From: Chara braunii
Taxonomy: Eukaryota; Streptophyta; Charophyceae; Charales; Characeae
NCBI GenBank assembly: GCA_003427395.1
Contig: BFEA01000015.1
Span: 1,435,711-1,466,719, forward strand
Direction of reading: 5' to 3'
DNA: 31,009 nt
Shown here: one piece after another, positions 16,588-26,437 of the stretch
Layout of the letters: each line of letters begins with the position of its first letter
Numbering within the stretch: the first letter of the stretch is position 1
Translations under genes and position numbers: made by a program
Notes under the pieces: model-generated
Databases searched by the model: none
Told to the model about the DNA's origin: nothing
The model's input: the letters and a program-made list of their open reading frames with translations, nothing else

Positions 16588-17486
16588 CCTCCTTCCCGGA
16601 TGCATATTGCGTATATGGGCCTTGCTTCCTGATGCATATTGCATATATGGGCCTCGATACACTACAAAAGGATGGCTGCAATTACAGCCAGACCTAGATG
16701 AACCTCACTGCAATCACGTCCGGTGTGTAGTACATAAGTGGCAGTGTGAGTACGCCCTGACTAGGTAGGCTGATTTTTGCCTTTGTTAGGTAGGCTGATT
16801 TTTGTCTTTCTTAGAACGCGTTCAGTTTTTCGTCGAAAAAAAGTAGAAAAATGTACTGCTTTGATTTTGAAAGGGAGAACCTAGCCCCCAGCTGGGGCTA
16901 GGTTCTTTATGAATTTTGTATTGAAGGGAGGCCGGTCCCAGCAAGTAAGTGGAGCTCCCCAACAAATAGCAGACCTACAACACATCAGAGGCTACTTTGG
17001 CCCCGTAGGCTGTTGCCAACTCTGTGTTTTTGGGAAAAGACGGAAAGAAAAGAGTGATAAACTACCCCAGAAATGGCCCACTTCGGTTTCGAAAGTTCGA
17101 AAATAGTGCTTTTATAGTGTGGGCTGGGACATCCAAAGGTGCATTGCCTAAACACGTGCTGTTTGACAGAGACACCCTTGAATGATTGTCACCGAGAGGT
17201 GCAGATGCATATAGACGCGTTGCGGCTGGGGCTAATATCAGGAGTTTGAGAGGGAAGTGGCCTCCTCTTGCTCCTGCTTTGCCTATTCTTTCCGAGTTTC
17301 TCCTCAGGATCTCTTAGGTCGTACTCACACCTGGACTTGCCTGGACGTATCTAGCCATCATTGAAGCTAGGTGCAGTCTGAGTATGCCATTGAGGTGGTT
17401 ACTGTGCAGTCTCCGAGTCTGCAATTTGGTGGTTCAAATCACTAGATTTAAAGAACATTCACCTAGTATTTCAGTTGTTGTGTTTT
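16588..17486. other. No gene; hairpin at 16877-16905 and foldback words
   Basis: GAACCTAGCCCC, CAGCT, GGGGCTAGGTTC form a perfect 12-bp stem at 16877-16905. GTCGTACTCACACCTGGAC (17319-17337) and GTGCAGTCTGAGTATGCC (17370-17387) are diverged inverted ends of a small foldback. TAGGTAGGCTGATTTTTG occurs twice (near 16763 and 16788). No protein-coding evidence. Confidence 0.5.
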
Positions 17487-17582
17487 CCCCCCCCTTGCCT
17501 CCCTGTTCCATCATCCCCCCTTTTCCCCTCTTCCCCCCCATTTCCCCCATTCCCCCCACTCCCCCCATCCTCCCCACTTCCA
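17487..17582 (-). repeat. C-rich tract with G-quadruplex potential on minus strand
   Basis: At least ten runs of four or more C (CCCCCCCC, CCCCCC repeatedly) separated by 1-8 bases. The minus strand therefore carries a dense series of G runs that could form several G-quadruplexes. No gene is adjacent. Confidence 0.7.
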
Positions 17583-17619
17583 CAGGAGAAACAGGGCCCA
17601 GTATGCAAGGCTTATTATC

Positions 17620-17804
17620 AAACTCCAGTACTCCCGAGCCCCCTTTTCATGAAACGGATTAGCACTGCACCGCAAAAAAAAATGAACAGGTGTCGGTGCA
17701 TTTTTCGTTTTTTTTGCCTGACACCACAGTCATCTCGGTCCAGTAGGCCGAGCCCCAAACGCTCCGCGTCAGAGAAGAATGGCTGGGAAATGTACTGGTG
17801 GTAC
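17620..17804 (-). mobile_element. Degenerate TTAA-family element (subfamily B-like, inverted)
   Basis: The minus strand reads ACCACCAGTACATTTCCCAG at the right margin, then GGGGCTCGGCCTACTGGACCG inside, like the subfamily B interior. The left margin has CTCCAGTACTCCCGAGCC. TTAA ends are lost. The minus strand carries a stretch of T/A homopolymer inside. Confidence 0.45.
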
Positions 17805-18134
17805 ACATGTGAATGGAGGAGTAGATAGCGGTGTGCACCGTGCACCCGCTGTCGTGCCGACACCTTCACAAAACCTTATCATTTAAAAAAGGAAGTAAAT
17901 GTGTGACAATCAACCTCACGGCCAAATTCCGCAATGTGTCCCAACCGTGTCTTTAGGCGTTGAACTTGGGGGGGGGAAGCGGTAGTCTTCACCAAGGGTT
18001 TTGTCCGTCGAAACCAGAATGAGGCGGTACAGACTTCGCAACGAGCTGTTTCGTTTTCTGATCATATGCGACACGGGCAAGGGCGCTGGTTCGAATCTGT
18101 GCCTGCATGAAGGAGGTCTGAGGCCCGATGTACG
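17805..18134. other. Flank of the retrotransposon insertion; no gene
   Basis: A B-box-like GCTGGTTCGAATCTGTGCC lies at about 18086-18104 without a convincing A box, possibly a SINE remnant. The last four bases TACG (18131-18134) match the four following the right LTR. No coding evidence. Confidence 0.45.
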
Positions 18135-19383
18135 TGTTATGATTCTGATTCTGTTGTCTGAAGACCAACATTCACTCACATAGACTCCCAGGTATGCCCA
18201 TGCACGCACAGAAGGAAGGGGAGAGGATAGGAGTATCACACCGCACATGGAGAGAGAAACACAACGGAAGACTTGACCATGCGATATGGCAGGATACACT
18301 GAAAGTGCAATTCAATCCACTCAATCCTCACAACCAGTCATAAAGGAAAGCCAAGTAGATCACATCCAAGAAACAATGAAACAATGATAGTCTGAACCCG
18401 ATATCAACACTGAGTCTTGAATTGTTAGGATAACCTCAGAATTATGATGCGCTGCTCAGAGATGAGGAGCGCTTCACTCCCCAACCCTGGTGAATTGCTA
18501 TTACTACCCTTGAGTCCCTGAAACATCAAGCGCCACCCAGATACAGCCTCCAGAGGGAAGCGCCACCCTGAAATAGGCCTCTGNGGCCAAGCGCCACTCA
18601 GAGGATGAAGAAGAAGACCAGCGCCATAGTATCTGATGATGACGAAGTGTCGAATGACTTCCCGGGTGGAAGTTTGCAGCAGCGCCACCTCTCCTGACAA
18701 GAGGATCTCTGAGGAAGAAGCTGCAGCCATGGCTGCAGCGCCACAACCCTGTAACACTACTCCGGAGGACGGTTCAGCAGGGCACCAACTTCTCTTGCCT
18801 CCAACAGACTTCAAATAGCCCAGACCTCTGTACAGCCCCGCGTGTTGTGAGAGTACCGCGCAAGTACCAGCTATGGTCGGTGCTCCGCAGGTCTGGCTAT
18901 GTCCGTCTTCTTCAACGCAGAGCTGTCACCACTTCCAGTTCATGCGTTGCACACCAGCGATGTACACGGTACCAACTGCCAAAAGCCCTGAACCAATGTC
19001 TACATCCTATCTATAACCTACCCTAGTCTAGACTCGACCTAGACCGGACTGACTGGACCGACCGGTACCATATCAGTTTCGGCCTCTCGGCCTCTACCTT
19101 ACCTGGCTATAGGCTATAGGACCGTCTATCAGCATAGGCCCTCAGGGCCTGTTTGTCCTAGGGGTAGCCTGGGCCTGCTACTCGCAGTTAGGGTAGCTGT
19201 AGGTACTGCTAGTTAGTATGGGACCATATTTTCCCGAATTTTGTAGATACGTCCCTCTCGGATTTTCTCTACAGGTAGGTCTCTCGGTTAGCCCTCAACC
19301 AAACAAAATTACAAATCTATCCTACCTATAGTACAACCTCAACGAGAGAGGCTACAGACCGTCAGAACCATCAAGTCATTGCA
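18135..19383 (-). repeat. 3' LTR
   Basis: On the + strand it runs from TGTTATGATTCTGATT to CAAGTCATTGCA, so it has TG...CA ends. It matches 26440-27702 along its length with scattered substitutions and short indels, including about 15 bases missing near 18410 relative to the other LTR. It contains an N at 18584, a GCGCCAC motif series at 18530-18745 and a 20-bp perfect palindrome GCTGCAGCCATGGCTGCAGC (18720-18739). Confidence 0.95.
18530..18745 (-). promoter_or_regulatory. GTGGCGCT motif array in the LTR
   Basis: AGCGCCA(C/T) occurs about every 30-60 bases at roughly 18530, 18561, 18590, 18620, 18682 and 18738; on the element's own strand this reads GTGGCGCT. The 5' LTR holds the same series at 26848-27060 with some motifs mutated. 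Evenly spaced repeated motifs in an LTR suggest transcription-factor binding sites, but the factor is unknown and the role is inference. Confidence 0.4.
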
Positions 19384-19398
19384 GACCTACCCTCCCTC
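19384..19398 (-). other. Polypurine tract for plus-strand priming
   Basis: On the minus strand GAGGGAGGGTAGGTC lies directly against the inner edge of the 3' LTR (which starts TGCAATGACTTG). This is the position and composition expected of an LTR-element polypurine tract, though it has two interrupting pyrimidines. Confidence 0.65.
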
Positions 19399-19416
19399 GG
19401 AGCGAGGACCTCCGAG

Positions 19417-19760
19417 CTAATGGCGTAGGCGTGCAGAGTGTCGAAGGGTTCTCTTCTGCGCTGCCTCATATTTGAGGACAACAAACTTTGCAGTTCTAAG
19501 AAGTTCCTTGCGAGTAAACCAGCGATCCTTTGTATGCGGCTGGTATGAAAACTTCACAAGGTATTCTTTGTCTGGGCGTGTACCTGACTCATTGTCAATT
19601 CACTCCACCTCATATCCCCTGCCTGGGATAGGGGAACCAAATTGAGGAGGCCTATTTGGGAATGCATCAGCTGACGTAAACGGCAACAACTGAGATGCAT
19701 GAAAGACAGGGTAGGTTCGGAGATGCAGAGTCCATCCACGGTGTATAGGATGGTCCAAAA
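19417..19760 (-). pseudogene. Integrase C-terminal tail and chromodomain, broken
   Basis: The minus strand encodes the conserved PVFHASQLLPF motif (about 19680-19712), typical of the end of chromovirus integrase. It then encodes GYEVE, an in-frame TGA, and KEYLVKFSYQP with DRWFTRKELL and KFVVLKYE. These are the aromatic and acidic positions of a chromodomain, which in this family directs integration to modified chromatin. The frame ends in TAG at 19417-19419, about 20 bases inside the polypurine tract. The stop inside the chromodomain and the frame change relative to the upstream integrase frame show decay. The assignment rests on the motif pattern. Confidence 0.85.
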
Positions 19761-20910
19761 GGATCAGCTGCCACTGTATCTAAGACCTGCCATGGACCCA
19801 TGTATCGTGGCAGCAGCTTAGGCGAACTGTCCTCCTCTCGTGACAACTCAGAACCGAGTACCCACACCCAGTCACCTGTGCGAATAGTCGAAGGGTGTCT
19901 GTGCCGGTTAGCCTGCTGAATCGTTGTTTTTTTAGCTTTCAGCAGGTTGGCACGGGCGCGCTCAATGGCCACACGGTAACGTATGGTGAGCTCTGCAGTT
20001 CTAGGCGTCAATGTGGGGGTAGCCTTGTTGATGACATCACCGAGAGGCTGCTGTGGCTCACGACCCCAATGCAACCGGTAGGGTGTAAAGCTTGTGGAGG
20101 AGTGTACAAATGTATTATACACAAGTTGTGCACGACCCAGATGGAGATCCCAGTCCTGCTGGTCGGGACTGATCACAGGACGCAGCAATTGAAATAGAAT
20201 CTGGTTCATCACTTCAGCCTGACCATTGACTTCACGATGACGACCAGATGTCATATCCAGGCGAGAATGAAGGTAATTCTTGCAGTAGCAGTAGGATTGC
20301 CATTCATTGCTGCAAAACTTGGAAATCGGTCACTGAATATAGAGGTGGGGTTCCATGATGTGTAACCCATCTGTCAACAAATGCTGCCTGAAGGGCTGAA
20401 ACGCGAGCGTCAATTGGCAAGGGGATGGACTCTGCGTATTTGGAAAACCGGTCCACACATACCATGACCTGACGCATCCCACGAGGTGTGGTCCTACCCA
20501 AGTCAGTAAAAGCTATGGACATTGATTGTGCAGGTGCTTCAGGGATAGGTAGGGGTTTGAGTAGGCCAAGGAGAGGTCGACGTACAACCTTGTTCCTTTG
20601 GCATAACTCACAGGTTTCCACATAATGCAGCATGTCACTCATCTCCTTCCAGAAGAAGCATTGCGACAGGGTTGCATACGATTTCAGGGCACCAAAGTGA
20701 CCGCGAGCATGATGACACTCTGACATCAGAAGTGTTCTCAGCTTGCGGTTTTGGGGAATGCATAGGCGTTCCTCACCTCTGCTGCAAGTGTACAGCAGAT
20801 CTGAAACCAGAGTATATCCTGGTTCAGAGGCAGGATCATCCTGAAGATTCCTCACTATAGGCCCAAAAATCGCATCCTGGGGCAACAGACGGGCAATGGT
20901 TTGACGAGTC
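19740..20910 (-). pseudogene. Integrase, broken
   Basis: The frame from about 20910 carries the zinc-binding HHCC region (ECHHARGHFG ... CELCQRNK, about 20598-20715) and the start of the catalytic core (QVMVCVDRFSKYAESIP). The first catalytic Asp position reads SIAF, where related elements usually have an Asp before Phe, so it appears to be Ala. A frameshift near 20335 moves the second motif (FSDRF) to another frame. A second frameshift and stop near 20250 precede the third motif (EVNGQAEVMNQ), which keeps the Glu. The remainder (RYMGPWQVL, a GPF-like motif) runs to about 19760. Integrase would insert element DNA into chromosomes; this copy cannot. Confidence 0.9.
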
Positions 20911-20959
20911 TTCTCTCCAAATGAGTGAGTAAAGGAGATCAGAAAGAGAGCGTCAGGCC

Positions 20960-21355
20960 TACGAGAAAGGGCATCTGCTACTCGATCGTAGCAACCCTTC
21001 TTGTGCTTCAGTTCAAAGTCAAACGTGTCAATGAAGTGAATGTAGCGAGTAAGCTTGTCATTCAATTCTCTCTGGGACTTCATCCACTGAAGTGTGGAGT
21101 GATCTGAAAAGATCTTGAAGTGTTTGCCCATGAGGAAGTGTTTCGTTTCCAATGCTTGAGTGCTGACACAAGAGCATAAAGCTTTTTCTCATAGGTAGAG
21201 TCCTGCAACTTTTTGGTTTTAATCTTCTTGCTCATGTATTCGATGACCATTCCCATGATCCTGTTGAAGTATTACTCCTACACCATACCGGCTCGCATCA
21301 GTGGTTAGCACAAATGGCAAGGTAGGATCAGGTGACTTCAAAACAGGAGCACGAA
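20960..21355 (-). pseudogene. RNase H domain, broken
   Basis: The minus strand encodes PFVLTTDASRYGVGVILQQD (first catalytic Asp in TTDAS, about 21290-21315). A frameshift follows, then the helix region with YEKKLYALVSALKHW, another frameshift near 21150, and FSDHSTLQWM (about 21077-21106), which contains the later Asp. The RNase H end and the connection to integrase (VADALSRRPD) follow. The enzyme would remove the RNA strand during reverse transcription. All main catalytic landmarks survive, but across three frames. Confidence 0.85.
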
Positions 21356-22152
21356 TCAAGGCCTCCTTGAGACGTGTGAAAACCTCTTGACATTCTGATG
21401 TCCAAAGAAAGGAAGTGTTTTTCTTTGTAAGGTGTCTTTCGTTGTAAGGGTAGTCAGGGGTGCTGCGATAGAGGAGAAGTTTTTGATGAACTTCCTATAG
21501 TAGGATGCAAGACCTAAAAAAGACCGGACATCACGAATGTATAGGCTTCGGCTAGTCCTGAACAACAACAACTTTCGAGGCCTCAGGAGCCAATCCCTCT
21601 TCAGAAATGACTTGACCGAGATAGGAACTCCAAAAGAGGACTTCTCCCTATTGATCCTATACTAGTTATCATGTAAGGCCTGAAGGGCTAGAGCCAGATG
21701 TTGCACATGCTCCCGGACAGAACGACTGAATACCACGATATCATCTAGATAGACACTGCGAACTTGTTCAGGTAAAGCCTGAGTATGCGGTGCATCTCTG
21801 TTTGGAATGTGCCTGGGGCATTGCAAAGTTGAATGCCATGACCAGGTACTCGTAAGTGTCATATTTGGTCTTGAAGGCTGTCTTGTGGACATCACCTTCA
21901 GCCATCTCCATCTTGTGGTAGCCGGATTTGAGGTCGATGTTGCTAAAGATAGTGCAACCCTGCACCATATCTAAAGATCATCAATAAGAGGAAGAGGCGT
22001 TGTGGACTTCCTCGTGATTTTATTGAGACCCTTGTAGTCCACACACATCCTGAACTAACCATTCCCCTTTGGAACAAAGAGGATTGGTGCTCCAAACTCA
22101 GATGTGCTGGGCCGGATCCAACCTTTGCTGGTCAGGGTCTCTAACTATCTCC
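21356..22152 (-). pseudogene. Reverse transcriptase, broken
   Basis: Motifs in order on the minus strand: GWIRPSTSEFGAPILFVPKG (about 22060-22125), RMCVDYKGLNKITRK, then FSNIDLKSGYHKM with the first catalytic Asp (about 21925-21960), KTAFKTKYDTYEYLVMAFNF, a frameshift, VYLDDIVVFS with the catalytic YLDD box (21741-21752), and [14 protein letters not shown] in the connection (about 21500-21540). At least one stop interrupts the early part (after VPKGNG), and several frame changes occur. The N-terminal part upstream of 22152 is on the opposite strand because of the inversion. The family is Ty3/gypsy chromovirus. Confidence 0.93.
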
Positions 22153-22578
22153 TGTTTCCTAATGTTCCCTTTGACCTTGTATTCTCCATGCGGTGGCTTA
22201 GTGCCTCCAACCCCAAGATCGACTGGCAGATCCCTAGGGTTGAGCTACCTGACCTGCATGGGGTTTATCGCCCTTGTATGCTCGCAAATGAGTACCATCC
22301 GGCCAGCAATTTTTTACTGCATGCGTCGCAACTTTATGCGGCTATCGCGCCAGACTGACCACACCCATTTGTTCGTGGCTTATGTCAAACAGACTGATGT
22401 GGAGACTGCTCCTTGTGCGTCTCAACTCCAGCAGGTTGTGGACTGATTCTCATATCTTATGCAGGAGCCGACTGGACTTGTTCATAGGCAAACCAAACAT
22501 ACGATTGAGATCCTACCTGGTTCGGTCCCTCCCAAGGGCCAAGTCTACAAGATGTCACCTGCTAAAATTCAGGCGGTG
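22153..22578 (+). pseudogene. Inverted segment: protease C-terminus to RT N-terminus
   Basis: Unlike the rest of the element, coding sense here is on the + strand. PNVPFDLVFSMRWLSASNPK then IDW (about 22160-22222) is the end of the retroviral-type protease and linker. LVHRQTKHTIEILPGS and PPKGQVYKMSPAKIQ (about 22478-22575) is the conserved start of Ty3/gypsy RT. Flanking minus-strand sequence supplies the missing neighbours: protease N-half to the right, GWIRPSTSEFG to the left. A simple inversion of about 425 bp explains this. A stop codon after APD (near 22355) also breaks the frame. Confidence 0.8.
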
Positions 22579-22914
22579 CCTGATTTCTCCCTGCTTGTCA
22601 AAGGTTACAGGTAGGCCCTTGACAACAATAGTGATTTTGACTGTGGAGGAGTCACCAATGCGAACCTCGATAGGTTGTCGCAATCTCACAAGTCTCTGGT
22701 CCAAGTGCAATTTGTTGACTACCTTGGGAGATATGAAGTTGCGAGTAGCCCCACAGTCCAAGAGCCCTTTGATCTTGGCTCTCAGAATAGAGGGTCGAAG
22801 CAAGATGAATTTTGACCTATGCTTCTTCCTTTCCTGCAAGGACAGGAAAAAATCAGCAAGGCATTGGGAATCCTCCTCCTCCCACGTCTCATCTAACTCA
22901 GTGTCCTCATACAT
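22579..22914 (-). pseudogene. Aspartic protease N-terminal half
   Basis: The minus frame contains LLDCGATRNFISPKVVNKL (about 22725-22775), with DCGA as a variant of the D-S/T-G-A active site, followed by IEVRIGDSSTVKI and VVKGLPVTF, typical flap and strand segments of retropepsins. Upstream is an acidic linker (DTELDETWEEEDSQCLADFF). The protein would cleave the Gag-Pol polyprotein. The frame ends abruptly at the inversion breakpoint near 22578, where the C-terminal half switches strand. The motif is strong, so the call is secure. Confidence 0.85.
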
Positions 22915-23129
22915 GAACGACCCTGAAGATGCAACTCCACTTCCACCTCTCTCTGCTCTAGTTTTTTTAACTAGAGCCGCCCATGAACCTGCGAGGCATG
23001 TTGGGACAATCCTTCAGGAAGTGGTCCCCCTCGCACCTCAAGCAGATACCCTTGTTCTTTCTCTTCCTCCAAACCCCCTCCTGGATCCTGAGTGCATGCT
23101 AGGGGAAGGTGGAAGGATCAAGGGGGTCA

Positions 23130-23163
<34 letters not shown>

Positions 23164-23656
23164 TGACACGTGGCACTTCGGGCAACGGTACGGCATCAAC
23201 GACGACGGGGCAGCTTTCCGACGGCGGCCAGCGACGACGAGCTGGGAAACGGGCAACGACGATGGGCAGCGGCGGCGGGGCTTTGCCCCTTGCCATGCCC
23301 ATAAAAGCATCAGCCAGGGCAAGAACAACAGGATCTGCAGCAGATGATGAAGCAGTCCCAGATGGAGGGGTCCCACGTTGGGATGCTGCATCCCTATTTG
23401 AACTAGAAGCTGTAGCAGCAAACAGGGCACCCTTCCTCCTCCTTCGCCCCTTTGAGGAGGGTCCCTTCCTTCCTTCAAAAGGTGTTTCCTGGACATGGAG
23501 TTTGGACTCCCAAGTCCAAGGCTGCTCTGCCAAAGGACTGCCAGTCCTTGTGGCCCCGAGAGAAAAGAGCAATCCAGTATTTCTCAGGCGCTGCTCTCAA
23601 GACATGAATGAGCAAGTCCTACTCACTCATCTCTAGCCCAGGAGTCTATGTAAGAC
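22915..23656 (-). pseudogene. Gag C-terminal region with zinc knuckle
   Basis: The minus strand encodes GICLRCEGDHFLKDC at about 23006-23050, a CCHC zinc knuckle of form C-x2-C-x3-H-x4-C. The usual retroviral spacing is x4 before His, so one residue may be missing. Upstream is a basic segment (about 23420-23480, GRKGPSSKGRRRRKG) and a low-complexity stretch that includes an AG/CT microsatellite (23133-23161) read as Leu-Ser repeats. At 23600-23656 the frame shifts, with FESYIDSWARDE following the stop at 23657. Nucleocapsid-like RNA binding is expected from the family. Confidence 0.7.
23133..23161. repeat. (AG)n microsatellite inside gag
   Basis: About 14 AG units. It lies in the retrotransposon's gag/nucleocapsid region and probably arose by slippage after insertion. 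Confidence 0.95.
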
Positions 23657-24559
23657 TCAAAAGGTTGAATAGAGTGTAAACAAGGAACCGTCAAATCTCT
23701 TCTGACCTAGCTGCAAAATTTTATCTGCTGCTTTTTTGGCCTGTTCCTTGTTTGAAAATCTATCCTGTAGACCCTGCAGAAAACCAGCCACCCCTAGCCT
23801 TTGTGCCCAATCAACCATTTCCATCTTTTGCTTGTTGGAGGTAGAAGTGCACCATTTTAGTGCAGTTCTCTCCAGACGAGCAAGGATTGTAGACACCTTC
23901 ACGTCCTCGTCACATTTGAACCCACTGAGGTAGGTTCATTGTGCAGTGACCCAATCTGCAACATCCACCTTTGGGTCCTCGCCAGAGAACATGGGTGGAG
24001 GTGTGAGCTTGGGCCGATGCATGTCAAATGAGACTGAGGGATGTGAAGTTACTGTTGATTTGGGTGTAGAGGGAGGAGATGTAGGTATGGATTGTGGGAG
24101 TTGTTGAGGGTGTGCTTGGGAGGGCCCAAGAGATGGAGGAACGGTCAGGGTGGTTGGGATCTTTAAATAAATAAAGATCGGATCCAGTTTGGAAGAGATG
24201 TCATCCAACTTCTTGGAAAAAGTTGAGTGGCTGCTCTTCAGACTGGTGATCCTCTCGTCCCAGTTAGTAAAATAAGAACGGTGAATATCATCCTACAAGA
24301 GGATGAACTCAACTATGTCCTTATTGTGCTGGCTGGAAGTACCACTCACCCTAATCTTCTCGATGTCTGCAACCAACAATTTTCTTTTGGCCTCCTTTTG
24401 AGTTGCTTCCTCTTTCCTTTTTAGCTCGGCCTTTAGAACCTCAACTGCCTGTGCCTGTTGGCGGAGTTTCTCCTCCTAGGCACGCAGTTCAGCCTCTAAA
24501 GGGTCAAACGGAATCTGAGGCTTTGCCTTAGAAACTTTACCCTTTTCTGTCCCAGACAT
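23657..24559 (-). pseudogene. Gag N-terminal region with four in-frame stops
   Basis: The start is ATG at 24557-24559 (MSGTEKGKVSKAKPQIPFD), the first Met of a single frame that runs 301 codons to 23657. The frame is interrupted by TAG at 24476-24478, TAG at 24293-24295 and TGA at 23936-23938, and ends in TGA at 23657-23659. It begins with a charged, Glu/Lys/Gln-rich predicted coiled coil (EEKLRQQAQAVEVLKAELKR), then a Pro/Ser/Thr-rich linker, then PPPMFSGEDPKVDVADWV and DWAQRLGVAGFLQGLQDRFS, which match the capsid domain of Ty3/gypsy Gag. The TAG stops would arise from CAG by C-to-T change. Confidence 0.88.
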
Positions 24560-25833
24560 TTTACTGTTTTCCCACAATTCAGACAAATAAAAATAAAACA
24601 ATAACCAGAAGATAGAAATGAAAGTAACAGGAATTGGGTTCTCTTTGCAGTACTCGCCCAATTACTGTCACTTGACTGGAGAGAGAAATTGGTTAGTCTG
24701 AGCAAGTGAGTGCTCAGTCTCTGCAGACCACTTGAGGATCAGGGTCAGTTTAGAGTAACCTCAGCAAAAATCAATTTCACGATTTTCCAATCACTTCCCT
24801 GACTCAACAATTGCACGCAATAACTGCAAATCTTGTACCAATAACTCGCAGGATGCAGTCCTAGACTAATTAGTGTTGATTAGCAATTCGACAAAGTGAC
24901 TAATTAGGCATCGATAGTTGTCTACTGATGACCAAGGTGCAGCGATTTACAGGTTATCCTATTTTTAGACCTACCCTACATAGCACTGTATGACCCTCTA
25001 TGCCATACCTCGGGTATAGCGAATTACAAAAATCACTGTAACTGACTTAGCACGTCAAATCTGATTGTGCGATTTCACATATAGGCTGTGCACTGAATAG
25101 CGATTTGACCAGGGACTGACAAAACTGAATTATGATGGACAGAATTGAAGTTATGATTGACCCTAGTCTAGCCAAGCTTCAGCTATGGCAGCGCAAAATT
25201 CAAATTTGCTTTATCACTAACAACAAGACCCTGAACAACTCAATTCACAGTACAAAATGAATCGCAACACTATAAAGCAGTCACATATGAAAGTTGAGTC
25301 AGAGAGGAGGTCAAACAGGGTTAGTAGGAGTTAATATGGTTGTCCCACAGTTTGGATTTCGATTATCCACTGTCAACTGACTGACATACCATATTTCGCT
25401 AATCTAAAAATAGCTCCAGAATTGCCACACAGAGTAGAGTAAGGAAGACACTTCAGGGTTATCTCTGAAGAAGATGAGTGAAACTCTGGCTATGGCTGTC
25501 TGCCCAGCCCCATCTAGCCAGTTTCATTCCCTGATCATTCCCAGTGTTCCCACGTACCAAACCTCCTTGGTGATCCACCAGATTACCCTGAGATGCTTCA
25601 CCCCTAACTGACAAAAACACTGAATTCGGACTCCTAGATGCTGATAACTGAGCAACTCAGTGCAGCGCCACTTCACCGTGTACTGCGCTGTTTGGAAATT
25701 GGGGATCTTGACCCAATTCCAAGATCGCAACACCTTGGGATCCCTTCTTTGTCAATCGCCAATCTCCAAATGAATCGTGAGGCTAAAAATAGCCTCTCAG
25801 AGCCTCTCAGGCCTCTGAGCACCAATTGCCAAC
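24560..25833 (-). other. Retrotransposon 5' leader, non-coding
   Basis: Between the leader duplication and the gag start there are about 1.27 kb without a recognisable domain on either strand. Cleavage, packaging or translation signals would be expected here from knowledge of LTR elements, but no specific signal is identified. A CCTCTCAGAGCCTCTCAGGC direct repeat lies near 25793-25812. Confidence 0.6.
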
Positions 25834-26023
25834 CACTCCTGCACAACCCTAAGCAGGAGTGTGTCACCTTCTGTCCAATTCTTCTCGCCACACACTCGCC
25901 ACCACCACCCTCACTGTCGTAAACCGCGAAGATGACAAATCACCATGAAACTCAACTCCAGTCTCTCGCCAGATGATGGTGATTGCTCCAACTCATCAAT
26001 CGCTCCATTGTTTGGATCCAATC

Positions 26024-26035
26024 GCTCTGATACCA
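26024..26035 (-). other. Second copy of the primer-binding site
   Basis: TGGTATCAGAGC on the minus strand, two bases from the partial LTR copy that begins at 26038. It arose with the tandem duplication and would also be complementary to initiator Met tRNA. Confidence 0.85.
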
Positions 26036-26425
26036 ACTGTTATGATTCTGATTGTCTGTTGTCTGAAGACCAACACTCACTCACATAGAATCCCAAGTAT
26101 GCCCATACATACACAAAAGGAACGGGAGAGGATAGGAGTATCACACCTTACAGGGAGAGAAAAACACAGCGAAAGACTTGACCATGCAATATGAGAGGGT
26201 ACACTGAAAGTGCAATTCACTCCACTCAATCCTCACACTCCTGCACAACCCTAAGCAGGAGTGTGTCACCGTCTGTCCAATTCTTCTCTCCACACACTCA
26301 CCACCACCACCCTTACTGTCGTAAACTCTGAAGATGACAAATCGCCATGAAATTCAACTCCAGTGTCTCGCCAGATGATGGTGATGGCTCCAACTCATCA
26401 ATCGCTCCAGTGTTTGGATCCAATC

Positions 26426-26437
26426 GCTCTGATACCA
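26426..26437 (-). other. Primer-binding site for initiator Met tRNA
   Basis: On the minus strand TGGTATCAGAGC starts two bases from the end of the 5' LTR. This 12-mer is the classical plant LTR-element site complementary to the 3' end of initiator methionine tRNA. Its position confirms that the right LTR is the 5' LTR and that the element reads leftward. Confidence 0.92.

Noticed and set aside
16877-16905. GC-rich hairpin followed by T residues as an intrinsic terminator
   Set aside because: The window is eukaryotic nuclear DNA with no adjacent gene. A foldback remnant is more plausible.
22382-23134. 250-codon + strand open frame
   Set aside because: It runs across the inverted segment and then antisense to protease and gag. 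The true coding sense is given by the conserved motifs.
23038-23636. Long + and minus frames of 150-175 codons around the AG microsatellite
   Set aside because: They are low-complexity reading frames over the gag C-terminal region. The Leu-Ser or Arg-Glu repeats come from the AG/CT run.
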